A stretch of DNA of 25,111 bases from DATAFT01 sp035544635 (GTDB lineage: Bacteria; Acidobacteriota; Thermoanaerobaculia; Multivoradales; Multivoraceae), in NCBI GenBank assembly GCA_035544635.1, contig DATKDQ010000387.1, positions 1 through 25,111 on the forward strand, in the 5' to 3' direction. The translations under genes were made by a program, and so were the position numbers. Below the pieces are notes generated by a model. That model ran no database searches. It saw only the letters and a list, made by a program, of their open reading frames with translations, and was not told where the DNA came from. Shown here piece by piece: positions 14,965 to 23,039 of this stretch (its first letter is position 1; every line of letters begins with the position of its first letter).

Positions 14965-17292
14965 ATGAAGTCGGCCGAAGGGGCGCCGCGTGATCTCGTC
15001 CTCGTGGGCGGTGGTCACGCCCACGTCCAGGTGCTGAGGCGCTTCGCGATGGAGCCGCCCCGTGCCACCCGCGTCACCGTCGTGCTCGATACGCCGATCG
15101 CGGTCTACTCGGGCATGGTGCCCGGGTTCGTCGCGGGGCAGTACGCCGCGCACGAGCTCGAGATCGACGTCGTGCCGCTGGCGCGCCGCGCCGGCGCGCG
15201 CGTCGTCCTGGCGCGCGCCGTGGGGCTCGACCCCGCGGCCCGGCGGATCACCGTCGACGGGCGCGCCTCCATCTCCTACGACGTCGCCTCCTTCGACATC
15301 GGGTCGACAGTGGCGGGGACGGACCTCCCCGGGGTCCGGCAGCTCGCGCTGCCGACGCGGCCGATCGGGCGACTGGTCGACCTCGTCGAGGAGGAGATCA
15401 CGGCCGCTCGGCGGCGCGCCGGAGAGGGGGCCTTTCGGGTGGTCGTCGTGGGTGCCGGGGTCGGAGGCGTCGAGCTCGCCTTCACGCTCGACACGCGGCT
15501 TCGCGCCGAGGGTCTGGCGCAGGCCACGATCACCGTGCTCCAGAGCGGGCCGCGAGTCCTTCCCGGGTCCCCTGCGAGCCTGGTCTCCCGCGTGGAGCGT
15601 CAGGCGCGCCGTCGCGGCATCGAGATCTGCTGCGGCGTGGATGTCGTGGGGGCGCTGCCGGCGGCGGGTGGCCGCGCCTGTGGCGGCGCCGCGGCGAAGC
15701 GGCAGGTCGAGCCGGTTCCGCCGGCGCGATCGGGCGCCGGCGGCCGCAGCGGACGGGTGGCGCTCGCGGATGGCGACGAGATCGCCTTCGACCTCCTGGT
15801 GTGGGTCACGGGGGCGGTGGGGCAGCCACTCTTTCGTGACTCGGGGCTCTCGGTCGACGACCGCGGGTTCGTCCTGGTGCGCCCCACGCTTCAGGTCGAG
15901 GGCTACGACGACGTGTTCGCCGTGGGCGACTGTGCGACGCTGGTCGAGCACGCGGCCACGCCCAAGGCGGGCGTCTACGCGGTGCGCCAGGGCCCCTATC
16001 TGACCGACAACCTGCGTGCCCTACTGGAGGGTGGTGAGCTGCGCCGTTACCAGCCGCAGCGCGACTTCCTCGCGCTCCTGAACCTCGGCGACGGCAGCGC
16101 TCTCGGCACCAAGTGGGGCGCTTCGTTCGAGGGCCGCTGGGTGATGCGCCTCAAGGACTGGATCGACCGGCGCTTCATGCGGAGGTTCCAGGTGCTCGAT
16201 TTGAACGGCGAGCCCGCGCCGGAGTTCCCTGCGATGGAGGGGGACATGGAGATGCTCTGCGGCGGCTGCGCCGCGAAGATCGGCCAGACCGTGCTCGAGC
16301 GCGCGCTGGCGCGGGTCGGAGCGGGCGCAAGTTCGGGCGCCGACGATTCCGCGGTCATCCTGGGCTTCGAGCACGCCGACGACGCGGCAGCCGTGCGCAC
16401 GCCGCGCGGCGACGTCCTCACCTCGACGATCGACGTCTTCACCGCCTTCACCGACGATCCATGGCTGGTCGGCAAGGTGGCCGCAATCAACGCCGCTTCG
16501 GACCTGCTCGCGAAGGGTGTTGCGCCGCGCTACGCGCTGGCCCTAGTCGCGGTGCCCGAGGAGGCCGGTGGCGAGGAGGCAGAGGAAGTGCTCTATCAGG
16601 CCCTCGCCGGTGCGCGCGCCGCCTTCGACGAGCTCGGCGTGACCCTGCTCGGCGGCCACACCACGACCGCGGCGAAGCTCATGGTCGGCTTCACCGTCGA
16701 CGGCTTCGCCGAGGACGAACGGAAGCTCCTGCGCATCGATTGTTTGCGCGTCGGGCAGCGGCTCGTTCTCAGCAAGGCACTCGGCACCGGCGTCCTCTTT
16801 CATGCCGACATGAAGGGCCTGGCGCGCGGCCGTTGGCTCGAGGAGGCGCTGGCGTCGGTGACGCGCTCGAACGCGGGCGCGCTGGCCGTCCTGCGCGCCG
16901 CCGGCGTCGAGGCGGTCACCGACGTCACCGGCTTCGGGCTGGTCGGGCACCTCGGCGGGATGCTCCGCGCGAGTGGAGTCTCTGCCCGCGTCGAGCTCGA
17001 GGCGATCCCCGCGCTTCCGGGCGCGCTCGAGCTCCTCGGCCGCGGGCTGCGCAGCACTTTCCACGCGGAGAACGAGCGCGCTCGCCGGGGTATCGCGATC
17101 CCGGCCGCCGCCGCTCGTGATCCCCGGCTGGCGCTCCTGTTCGACCCGCAGACCTCAGGTGGCCTGCTGTTCGGCGTCGACCAGGCGCAGGCTTCCGCAG
17201 TGGCCACGGAGCTGCGCGCCCAGGGGCCTGCCGCCATCATCGGCGAAGTGATCGGGCGCCGCGACGACGGTGTGCTCGTCGAGGTGTTGTGA
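14965..17292 (+). CDS. selD: Fused NAD(P)/FAD-dependent oxidoreductase and selenide, water dikinase (SelD)
   Basis: A 775-residue two-domain protein. Residues 1-420 form a pyridine-nucleotide-disulfide/NDH-2-like oxidoreductase: FAD-binding GGGHAHV near residue 14, NAD-binding VVVVGAGVGGVELA near 160, and FAD-binding DDVFAVGDCATL near 315. Residues 425-775 are a complete SelD, which makes selenophosphate from selenide and ATP. The active site reads C435-AA-K438, matching C17 and K20 of E. coli SelD, so this is the Cys and not the selenocysteine form. GADDSAVI, STIDVFTAF, NAASDLLAKGV and LLGGHTT are conserved SelD stretches. The fusion occurs in other bacteria and may couple redox handling of selenium to its activation. 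It starts 21 bases after the permease. No selA, selB, selC or selU is in the window. Confidence 0.95.
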   Translation: MKSAEGAPRDLVLVGGGHAHVQVLRRFAMEPPRATRVTVVLDTPIAVYSGMVPGFVAGQYAAHELEIDVVPLARRAGARVVLARAVGLDPAARRITVDGRASISYDVASFDIGSTVAGTDLPGVRQLALPTRPIGRLVDLVEEEITAARRRAGEGAFRVVVVGAGVGGVELAFTLDTRLRAEGLAQATITVLQSGPRVLPGSPASLVSRVERQARRRGIEICCGVDVVGALPAAGGRACGGAAAKRQVEPVPPARSGAGGRSGRVALADGDEIAFDLLVWVTGAVGQPLFRDSGLSVDDRGFVLVRPTLQVEGYDDVFAVGDCATLVEHAATPKAGVYAVRQGPYLTDNLRALLEGGELRRYQPQRDFLALLNLGDGSALGTKWGASFEGRWVMRLKDWIDRRFMRRFQVLDLNGEPAPEFPAMEGDMEMLCGGCAAKIGQTVLERALARVGAGASSGADDSAVILGFEHADDAAAVRTPRGDVLTSTIDVFTAFTDDPWLVGKVAAINAASDLLAKGVAPRYALALVAVPEEAGGEEAEEVLYQALAGARAAFDELGVTLLGGHTTTAAKLMVGFTVDGFAEDERKLLRIDCLRVGQRLVLSKALGTGVLFHADMKGLARGRWLEEALASVTRSNAGALAVLRAAGVEAVTDVTGFGLVGHLGGMLRASGVSARVELEAIPALPGALELLGRGLRSTFHAENERARRGIAIPAAAARDPRLALLFDPQTSGGLLFGVDQAQASAVATELRAQGPAAIIGEVIGRRDDGVLVEVL

Positions 17293-17294
17293 GT

Positions 17295-17358
17295 GGTGAC
17301 AGGATACTCATTGCCCCAGGCGCAGCCCGACGTGAGGCGAAATGAGTATCCTGTCACC
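17295..17358. repeat. REP-like palindrome, 18-bp perfect inverted repeat
   Basis: The left arm (17295-17312, starting GGTGACAGGATAC) and right arm (17341-17358, ending GTATCCTGTCACC) are perfect reverse complements of 18 bases around a 28-base loop. The arms are AT-richer than the surrounding DNA. It lies three bases after the selD stop. No T-run follows, so it is not an ordinary intrinsic terminator, though such a stem could protect the selD mRNA 3' end. Size and form fit REP-type elements spread by a RAYT transposase; no such transposase is in the window. Confidence 0.75.
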
Positions 17359-17360
17359 GC

Positions 17361-17366
17361 TATACT
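17361..17366 (+). promoter_or_regulatory. Candidate -10 element for the HlyD-type gene
   Basis: TATACT lies 12 bases ahead of the ATG at 17379. A start seven bases downstream would give an almost leaderless mRNA, which would fit the lack of a ribosome binding site. I see no -35 match; a -35 would fall inside the right arm of the palindrome. Weak candidate only. Confidence 0.22.
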
Positions 17367-17378
17367 CCTCGCCGTCTC

Positions 17379-18539
17379 ATGGCCATCCCCTTCGCTCGCT
17401 CGATGCGCTCTCTCGAGGCGGACTCGTTCCGGCTCTCGGGCACGGTGCTGGCGGTCGCAGTGCTGCTGCTCGCCGCCTGGTGCGGCTGGTTCTTCCTGGC
17501 TGAGATCTCGCTCTACGAGGTCAGCGAGTCGGCGCGCGTCGAGGTCGCCGCGGCGAGCCACCCGGTAGCGGCGCCGGTGGCCGGGCGGATCGTCGCGACC
17601 CACGTCGCGCTGGGCCAGGAGGTGCAGGCCGGAGACCTCCTGCTCGAGCTCGAGGCGCGGACCGAAGCGATCGAGCTGGAGGAGGAGCGCTCGACCCGCG
17701 CCGCGAGCCAGTCGGAGCTGGGCGCGCTGCATCAGGAGATGCGGTCGGAGCGCGAGGCGCTCGACCGCTCGACGCAGGCCGCCCGGCTCGAGCTCGAGGA
17801 GGCGCGTGCCGCCCTGCGTGAGGCCGAGGCCGCGACCCGCTTCGCGAGTGGGGACCACCAGCGCGTCGCGCTGCTCAACGAGCAGGGTCTGAAGTCTGCC
17901 GGCGATCTCGAGAAGGCCGAGTCGGAGCTGGAGAAGGCCAAGGCGATCGAAGACGGCCGGCGACTCGCGGTCTCGCGGCGGGAGCAGGAGCTTGCCGTGG
18001 AGCAGCGGGACCGCCGGTCGCGCATCGAACGGCTCGGGCGGCAGCTCAGCCAGATCGAGGGCGCGATCAGCACCTCGGAGCGCGCCGAGGAGCGGCTCGG
18101 CGTAGAGCTCGAGAAACGAACGATCCGCGCGACCATCGGAGGCACCGTGGGGGAGATCGCACAGGGACTCCGCGCCGGGGCTTTCGTCGCCGCGGGGGAG
18201 AAGCTGTGCGCGATCGTGCCGCGCGGAGACGGCCATCGCGTGGTCGCGGAGTTCCATCCCGGCAGGGCGCTCGGCCGCATCCGTTCCGGCCAGCCGGCGC
18301 GCCTGCGCCTCGACGGCTATCCCTGGGCTCAGTACGGCCTGGTGCGGGCGCGCGTCGCGAACGTCGCCTCCGAGCTACGAGACGGACGGGTGCGAGTCGA
18401 GCTCGGGATCGAGGCCGACGTCCCGAGCGGTATCGTCCTGGAGCACGGACTCCCGGGAGAGCTCGAGGTCGAGGTCGAGAAGACGTCGCCCGCGATCCTC
18501 GTCCTGCGCTCGGTGGGAAAGCTCGTCGAAGGCGCCTGA
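17379..18539 (+). CDS. HlyD family secretion adaptor (peptide/bacteriocin export)
   Basis: A 386-residue membrane fusion protein of type I secretion. One membrane helix at about residues 19-41; a first half-lipoyl segment SHPVAAPVAGRIVATHVALG near 60-80; a long coiled coil rich in Glu, Arg, Ala and Gln over about 95-245; a second half-lipoyl segment IRATIGGTVGEIAQGLRAGAFV; and a C-terminal beta-barrel. The layout differs from the MacA-like adaptor at 10552 and fits adaptors encoded with C39-peptidase ABC exporters. Two such exporters lie 1.6 kb downstream, which I take as its partners. No clear ribosome binding site precedes the ATG. It converges on the sigma factor gene with five bases between stops. 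Confidence 0.88.
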   Translation: MAIPFARSMRSLEADSFRLSGTVLAVAVLLLAAWCGWFFLAEISLYEVSESARVEVAAASHPVAAPVAGRIVATHVALGQEVQAGDLLLELEARTEAIELEEERSTRAASQSELGALHQEMRSEREALDRSTQAARLELEEARAALREAEAATRFASGDHQRVALLNEQGLKSAGDLEKAESELEKAKAIEDGRRLAVSRREQELAVEQRDRRSRIERLGRQLSQIEGAISTSERAEERLGVELEKRTIRATIGGTVGEIAQGLRAGAFVAAGEKLCAIVPRGDGHRVVAEFHPGRALGRIRSGQPARLRLDGYPWAQYGLVRARVANVASELRDGRVRVELGIEADVPSGIVLEHGLPGELEVEVEKTSPAILVLRSVGKLVEGA

Positions 18540-18544
18540 CCGCT

Positions 18545-19171
18545 TCAGGCTTGCGGCGCGCTGCGCCCGCCGGTGCGGAGCTCGATCTCGTGTTTCAACC
18601 GCTCGAGGCAGCGGCCACGCAGCGCTCCGATGGAGCCTTCGGCCAGCCCCAGCGACCGTGCGATCTCGGCGTAGGGCAGAGGCGGGTCGTCGACGAAGAG
18701 CCGCAGCACCAGCTCCCGGCAGCGCTCGGGAAGCGCTGCGACCGCCTCGCGGATGTCCTGCGCCCGTTCGATCTCCTCGAGCGTCTCGGGTGGCAGCGCC
18801 GCGTGATCCGGGATCGCGCTGGCCCAGCTCTCGTCGAGGCCTTCGGGAAGACGGTGCCGGCGCATCCGCCAGTGGTAGCACTTGTGGCGCGTCACGGTGC
18901 AAAGCCACGCCCGCAGGGAATCGCGACTCTTGAGGCGGTCGAGCTGGTTGTATACGTCGAGCCACACCGCCTGGAAGACGTCATCCTCCTCGCCGGTCGT
19001 GCCGCCGCTCTTGACGATGATCGAGTAGACGAGCGTGCGGTAGCGGCGCAGGAGCGCGTCCCAGGCAGACTGGCGCCCGGCGAGGCAGGCTTCGACCAGC
19101 TCGCGGTCGCTGTGCTCCGCGCTGTCGTCACTCCTGGTGAGGGCTGGGCGGGGCGCTCGGTTGCCGGTCAT
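18545..19171 (-). CDS. RNA polymerase sigma factor, sigma-70 family (ECF-like)
   Basis: A 208-residue sigma factor with only regions 2 and 4. Region 2 spans about residues 25-105, with LVEACLAGRQSAWDALLRRY, the polymerase-binding stretch EEDDVFQAVWLDVY, and AWLCTVTRHKCYHWRMRRHR for the -10 element. Region 4 spans about 140-197, with AVAALPERCRELVLRLFV and the helix-turn-helix LPYAEIARSLGLAEGSIGALRGRCLERLK. I chose ATG 19171 because homology begins shortly after; upstream in-frame sequence is Arg/Pro-rich and not family-like. It follows a partner gene by 68 bases on the same strand. It may control the flanking export genes, but no target promoter is proven. Confidence 0.92.
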   Translation of the reverse strand: MTGNRAPRPALTRSDDSAEHSDRELVEACLAGRQSAWDALLRRYRTLVYSIIVKSGGTTGEEDDVFQAVWLDVYNQLDRLKSRDSLRAWLCTVTRHKCYHWRMRRHRLPEGLDESWASAIPDHAALPPETLEEIERAQDIREAVAALPERCRELVLRLFVDDPPLPYAEIARSLGLAEGSIGALRGRCLERLKHEIELRTGGRSAPQA

Positions 19172-19239
19172 GGTGAAGTCGGGGAAAACACGCTGCGTCG
19201 ACCAAGCGTGGGTCGGTGGCGCTCGCCGGCGAGTCGTCG

Positions 19240-19959
19240 CTACGCCCCCCCCGCAAAGAGCGGATCCCGGCGATCGATCGGGACTCGGATCTGACCGACG
19301 CCGGCGATGAGCAGACAGAGCACGACATCGTCCTCCTCCGACTGCGCCGCTACGTGGAACTCGCCGAAGCGATTGGTCAGGCCGGTGGCGAGCACCTGGC
19401 CGGCGCCCACCAGGATGGCGGGGACGCGATCGACGCTCCAAGTCTCGGACTGTGCCCTGACCAGCCGGCCTACGACGACCACGTCGATGGCGTCGAAGGG
19501 CGTGTCGACGCTGAGCTCGAGGTCGAAGCGCTCGCTGTGGATCTCGAGATCCCGACGCCCGAGCTGGGCGCTGCGAAGGCCGGCCGCGAGACCGGCTTGC
19601 GGATCGGTGATCGCGACGAGCGACAGGATCGGCAGCGCCGCCTGCGGTGCGAGCGCCGCGGCCCCGAGCATCGCCTCGACGGCCAGGAGGGCGTCAGCAG
19701 ATGGACCGAGCGCCCTGCCGCCCGCCCGCCCCGGCTGGGAGCTTGCGTCCCGCTCTGCTCGCAGGACGGCTGCGACCTCGACCAGGAGCTCGAGATCCCT
19801 CCGTAGCGCCACCGCTGCTCCCGCCGCGGTGTCGGCCGCGCCCGGAGCCCCTTCGCGGGCCGCGGCGGCCGCCAGGTCCGCCTCGATCGCCGTCCGCTTC
19901 TCGGCGGGGGCGACGCCTCGGACGTAGTCGACCAGGTCCTCGAGTGGCCAGCGTGTCAT
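19240..19959 (-). CDS. Putative anti-sigma factor or sigma-partner protein
   Basis: A 239-residue protein. The N-terminus (LEDLVDYVRGVAPAEKRTAIEADLA, residues 6-30) resembles the start of zinc-finger anti-sigma factors, but there is no His-x3-Cys-x2-Cys motif. Residues 50-70 are helical. The C-terminal part (about 135-230) is beta-rich and ends in a small Ig/carboxypeptidase-regulatory-like segment: VVVGRLVRA, PAILVGAGQVLATGLTNRFGEFHV. A similar NxFGEF element is, as I recall, common in proteins encoded beside such sigma factors. No clear membrane helix or signal peptide; one hydrophobic stretch (97-117) contains prolines. Its gene precedes the sigma gene, the reverse of the common order. Function is inferred from position and form. 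Confidence 0.6.
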   Translation of the reverse strand: MTRWPLEDLVDYVRGVAPAEKRTAIEADLAAAAAREGAPGAADTAAGAAVALRRDLELLVEVAAVLRAERDASSQPGRAGGRALGPSADALLAVEAMLGAAALAPQAALPILSLVAITDPQAGLAAGLRSAQLGRRDLEIHSERFDLELSVDTPFDAIDVVVVGRLVRAQSETWSVDRVPAILVGAGQVLATGLTNRFGEFHVAAQSEEDDVVLCLLIAGVGQIRVPIDRRDPLFAGGA

Positions 19960-19986
19960 CGGCTCGGGGGCCCTCCTCGACAGAGC

Positions 19987-20001
19987 GTGAGGCTTCCTCA
20001 C
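19987..20001. promoter_or_regulatory. Candidate operator: perfect inverted repeat in divergent gap
   Basis: GTGAGG-CTT-CCTCAC is a perfect six-base inverted repeat with a three-base spacer. It lies 28 bases upstream of the anti-sigma-like ATG and about 107 bases upstream of the C39 exporter ATG, in the 149-base divergent gap that must carry both promoters. It could bind a dimeric regulator or simply form a small hairpin in the minus-strand leader. No consensus promoter is evident in the gap, as expected if an alternative sigma factor is used. Confidence 0.3.
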
Positions 20002-20108
20002 AACGGAAGGGTGCGCGGGGAAGCCCGTCGATGCTACCGTAGGCTCCCGACCACGGTCCAAGCACGGGCGCCCCGTGGGCAGGCAGTGAGCTTTCTCTCT
20101 CTGGTTGC

Positions 20109-23039
20109 ATGGTAGCTCGCCTTCCCAAGTCACAGAGCCGCAAGCTGGTCGTCCCCGAGGTCATCCAGAGCTCGGCGATGGACTGCGGCCCCGCGGCCCT
20201 GAAGTCCCTTCTGGGCGGCTACAACCTCGACGTCAGCTATGGCCGGCTGCGCGAGGCGTGCCAGACCGACGTGGACGGCACGTCGATCGACTCCATCGAG
20301 ACCATGGCACGCGAGCTCGGTCTCGAGGCCGAGCAGATCATGATCCCGCGCGACCACCTCCTGGTCGCCGAGGCGCGCACGCTGCCGGCCATCGTGGTCA
20401 CCCGCCTCCCCAACGGATCGACCCACTTCGTCGTGGCCTGGCGGCGGCACGGCCAGTACCTCCAGGTCATGGATCCGGCGGTCGGACGACGCTGGGTGCG
20501 GGCGCGCGAGTTCCTCGATGAGCTGTACATCCACCAGTTCCGGGTGCCGGCGGCCGGCTGGCGCGAGTGGGCGGAGACAGACGAGTTCGTGGGTGCGCTG
20601 GTGCGGCGACTCGACACGCTCGGGCTTGGGCGCGAGGACGGATCCCAGCTCGTCGCGCGCGCGCTCGAGGACCCGACCTGGCGCTCGATCGCGGCGCTCG
20701 ACGCTGCCGTCCGCATGGCGGATGCACTGGTGCGGGCGGGAGGTATCGACCGCGGGTCGAGGGTCCTGGGCGTGATCGAGGCGGCACAGCAGGGACCGGA
20801 GAGTATTCCAAGCGTGTACTGGTCGGTGCGGCCGCTGGCGGCAGCCGGCAGCGCGGTTGGAGACGACGGAAGCGGAGGAGGCGGTACCGCCGTCGATCTT
20901 CCCGCTGACGGCGCCGGCGCGCCCGGTGCGGGCGACGCGGTACACGGTGCGCAACCGGGTGCGACGGAGGGCGAGGTCGGGCGGCAGCCCGCTGCGGAGG
21001 AGGAGCTCACGCTCGTCGGGGCCCTCTTGGTGCGCGTCCTGGGTCTGGGTGACGCGGCGGGTGGCGCGACCGCAAGTGGCGGCGAAGCAGGCCCCTCCCA
21101 GCGCCTTACCGGGGTTCTGGGCGGAGACGACGCGCGTCCCGGGCGGCGGCTGCTCGAGCTTCTGCGCCAGGACGGCGCGCTGGTGCCCGCCGTGCTGGTG
21201 GCGGCCTTGGCGGTCGCGGCTGGCGGAGTGCTGCTCGAAGCCCTTCTCCTGCGCTCGCTGCTCGACGTGGGGCTTCGCCTCGAGCTGACCGCGCAACGCC
21301 TCGGTGCGGCGGCGGCGATCGCAACCCTCGGGCTCACGCTTCTGCTCGTCGAGCTGCCGGCGACACAGGGTCTGCTGCGCATCGGTAGGCGGCTCGAGAT
21401 GGCTCTCCGCATCGCGTTCCTGCGCAAGCTGCCCGCGCTCGGCGATCGCTACTTCTCGAGCCGGCTGAGCTCGGATATGGCCGAGCGCAGCCATGCCATC
21501 CACCAGATCCGCAACGTCGGGCCGCTCGCCGGTCAGCTCGTGCGCACGACGTTCGAGCTGGTGCTGGTGACGGCCGGGCTCGCCTGGCTCGATCCGCGGA
21601 GCGCACCGTGGGCGCTGCTCGCCGCATTGGGATCGCTCGCGGTGCCGCTCGCGTCGTATCGCCCGCTGGTCGAACGCGATCTACGCCTGCGCAGCCACGC
21701 GGGCAGTCTGTCGCGCTTCTATCTCGATGGGCTCTTGGGGCTGATTCCGATCCGGGCGCACTCGGCGGAGGAGGTGGTGCGCCGCGAGCATGAGACGCTG
21801 GTGACGGAGTGGTCACGGGCGGGTTTGCGGCTGCAGCGGATGGTGGCGACGGTCCAGGGCTGGCAGCTCCTGCTCGGGTTCTCGCTGGTGATCGTGCTCG
21901 TCCGTTCGCACCTCGAGCATGCGGCGTCCGCCGGCACCGTCCTCCTCCTCGTCTACTGGGCTCTGAGCCTGCCGGCTCTCGGGCAGGAGCTCGCCCTGGT
22001 GCTCGCGCGCTACCCCTGGTACCGCAACGTGACGCTCCGGCTGCTCGAGCCGCTCGGCGCACGCGAGGAGTCGGCGACGCCGCGCGGTCTCCAAGTCGCC
22101 GGTGGAGCCGTCGCGCGCGCGGTCGAAGACGGTCCGGCGACCGCGGTGACGGCCGGCGCCGTCGCCGCCGTCGGCGCCACGCCTACTGGCCTGGCGGAGG
22201 ACTCGGAGAGTGGGACGAGCGCCGGCAGCACCCATCGCGGCGGCGTAGGGATCGTGCTGCGAGGTGTCAGTGTCCAGGCCGGCGGGCACGCGATCCTGCG
22301 AGAGGTGTCGCTCGAGATTCCGCCTGGTGAGCATGTGGCGATCATCGGCCCCTCGGGGGCAGGAAAGTCGAGCCTGGTCGGCGTCCTCCTCGGCTGGCAT
22401 CGCGCGGCGCACGGCGTGGTGCTGATCGACGGCGAGGCACTCGACGAGGCGCGGCTCGAGGTGCTGCGGCGTGAGACGGCGTGGGCCGACCCCGCGGTGC
22501 GGTTGTGGAACCGCTCGCTGGTCGAGAACATCCGCTACGGAGGAGACGGCGGGCTCGGTACGGCCATCGACGGCGCGCTGCTCAAGGAGGTGCTCGAGAC
22601 TCTGCCCGACGGCATGCAGACGCGCCTCGGCGAGGGCGGCGGGCTCGTCTCCGGCGGCGAGGGGCAGCGCGTGCGCTTGGCCCGGGCGATGATGCGGTCC
22701 GAGGCTCGGTTGGTGATCCTCGATGAGCCGTTCCGAGGAGTGGACCGTGGAGACCGCAATCTACTCCTGCGTCGCTGCCGCCGGCTGTGGGCCGACTCCA
22801 CTCTCCTCTACATCACGCACGACATCCGGCAGACGCTCTCGTTCGATCGCGTGGCTATGCTCGATCGCGGCCGACTCGTCGAGTCGGGCCGTCCCGAGGA
22901 GCTGGTACGGGCGGGCGCGAGCCGCTACGCCGCCTTCCTCGACGCCGACGAGCGCGCGAGAGAGAGCTTGTGGACCGGCGCTCGGTGGCGGCGACTGTGG
23001 CTCGAGGGCGGCCGGCTGCGCGAGGGAGGCGGGGCGTGA
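20109..23039 (+). CDS. ABC exporter with N-terminal C39 peptidase domain (peptidase/permease/ATPase)
   Basis: A 976-residue exporter that should cut the leader from a peptide and pump the product out. The C39 domain (residues 12-145) is intact: oxyanion Q20, nucleophile C26 in SSAMDCGPAAL, H106 in STHFVVAW and D122 in QVMDPAVG. A helical segment (150-240) and a Gly/Ala-rich linker (about 244-345) precede six membrane helices (about 357-620). A second low-complexity linker (about 655-715) leads to the ATPase: Walker A GPSGAGKSS (747-755), signature VSGGEGQRV (from 847), Walker B LVILDEP and H-loop YITHD. The typical family length is near 700-720, so the linkers account for much of the excess. 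ATG 20109 has no clear ribosome binding site. The next exporter overlaps it by four bases. Confidence 0.93.
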   Translation: MVARLPKSQSRKLVVPEVIQSSAMDCGPAALKSLLGGYNLDVSYGRLREACQTDVDGTSIDSIETMARELGLEAEQIMIPRDHLLVAEARTLPAIVVTRLPNGSTHFVVAWRRHGQYLQVMDPAVGRRWVRAREFLDELYIHQFRVPAAGWREWAETDEFVGALVRRLDTLGLGREDGSQLVARALEDPTWRSIAALDAAVRMADALVRAGGIDRGSRVLGVIEAAQQGPESIPSVYWSVRPLAAAGSAVGDDGSGGGGTAVDLPADGAGAPGAGDAVHGAQPGATEGEVGRQPAAEEELTLVGALLVRVLGLGDAAGGATASGGEAGPSQRLTGVLGGDDARPGRRLLELLRQDGALVPAVLVAALAVAAGGVLLEALLLRSLLDVGLRLELTAQRLGAAAAIATLGLTLLLVELPATQGLLRIGRRLEMALRIAFLRKLPALGDRYFSSRLSSDMAERSHAIHQIRNVGPLAGQLVRTTFELVLVTAGLAWLDPRSAPWALLAALGSLAVPLASYRPLVERDLRLRSHAGSLSRFYLDGLLGLIPIRAHSAEEVVRREHETLVTEWSRAGLRLQRMVATVQGWQLLLGFSLVIVLVRSHLEHAASAGTVLLLVYWALSLPALGQELALVLARYPWYRNVTLRLLEPLGAREESATPRGLQVAGGAVARAVEDGPATAVTAGAVAAVGATPTGLAEDSESGTSAGSTHRGGVGIVLRGVSVQAGGHAILREVSLEIPPGEHVAIIGPSGAGKSSLVGVLLGWHRAAHGVVLIDGEALDEARLEVLRRETAWADPAVRLWNRSLVENIRYGGDGGLGTAIDGALLKEVLETLPDGMQTRLGEGGGLVSGGEGQRVRLARAMMRSEARLVILDEPFRGVDRGDRNLLLRRCRRLWADSTLLYITHDIRQTLSFDRVAMLDRGRLVESGRPEELVRAGASRYAAFLDADERARESLWTGARWRRLWLEGGRLREGGGA

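Noticed and set aside
17295..17358. Intrinsic terminator for selD
   Set aside because: The stem is long with a 28-base loop and no T-tract follows, so a REP-like element fits better.
17293..17568. Small plus-strand ORF over the palindrome as a precursor peptide
   Set aside because: Its start lies in the repeat and its body is a shadow of the HlyD-type gene; no double-glycine leader pattern.
16800..18257. Long minus-strand open frame opposite the SelD end and the HlyD-type gene
   Set aside because: Crosses the palindrome and two real genes; no motif supports it.
19216..19806. Plus-strand ORF opposite the anti-sigma-like gene
   Set aside because: The minus-strand frame shows domain-like sequence and pairs with the sigma gene; the plus frame is a shadow.
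20857..21288. Possible frameshift in the C39 exporter, because another frame is open over the linker
   Set aside because: The main frame is continuous from the C39 triad to the ATPase, and the stretch ELTLVGALLVRVLG resumes in the same frame. The alternative frame has no recognisable domain.
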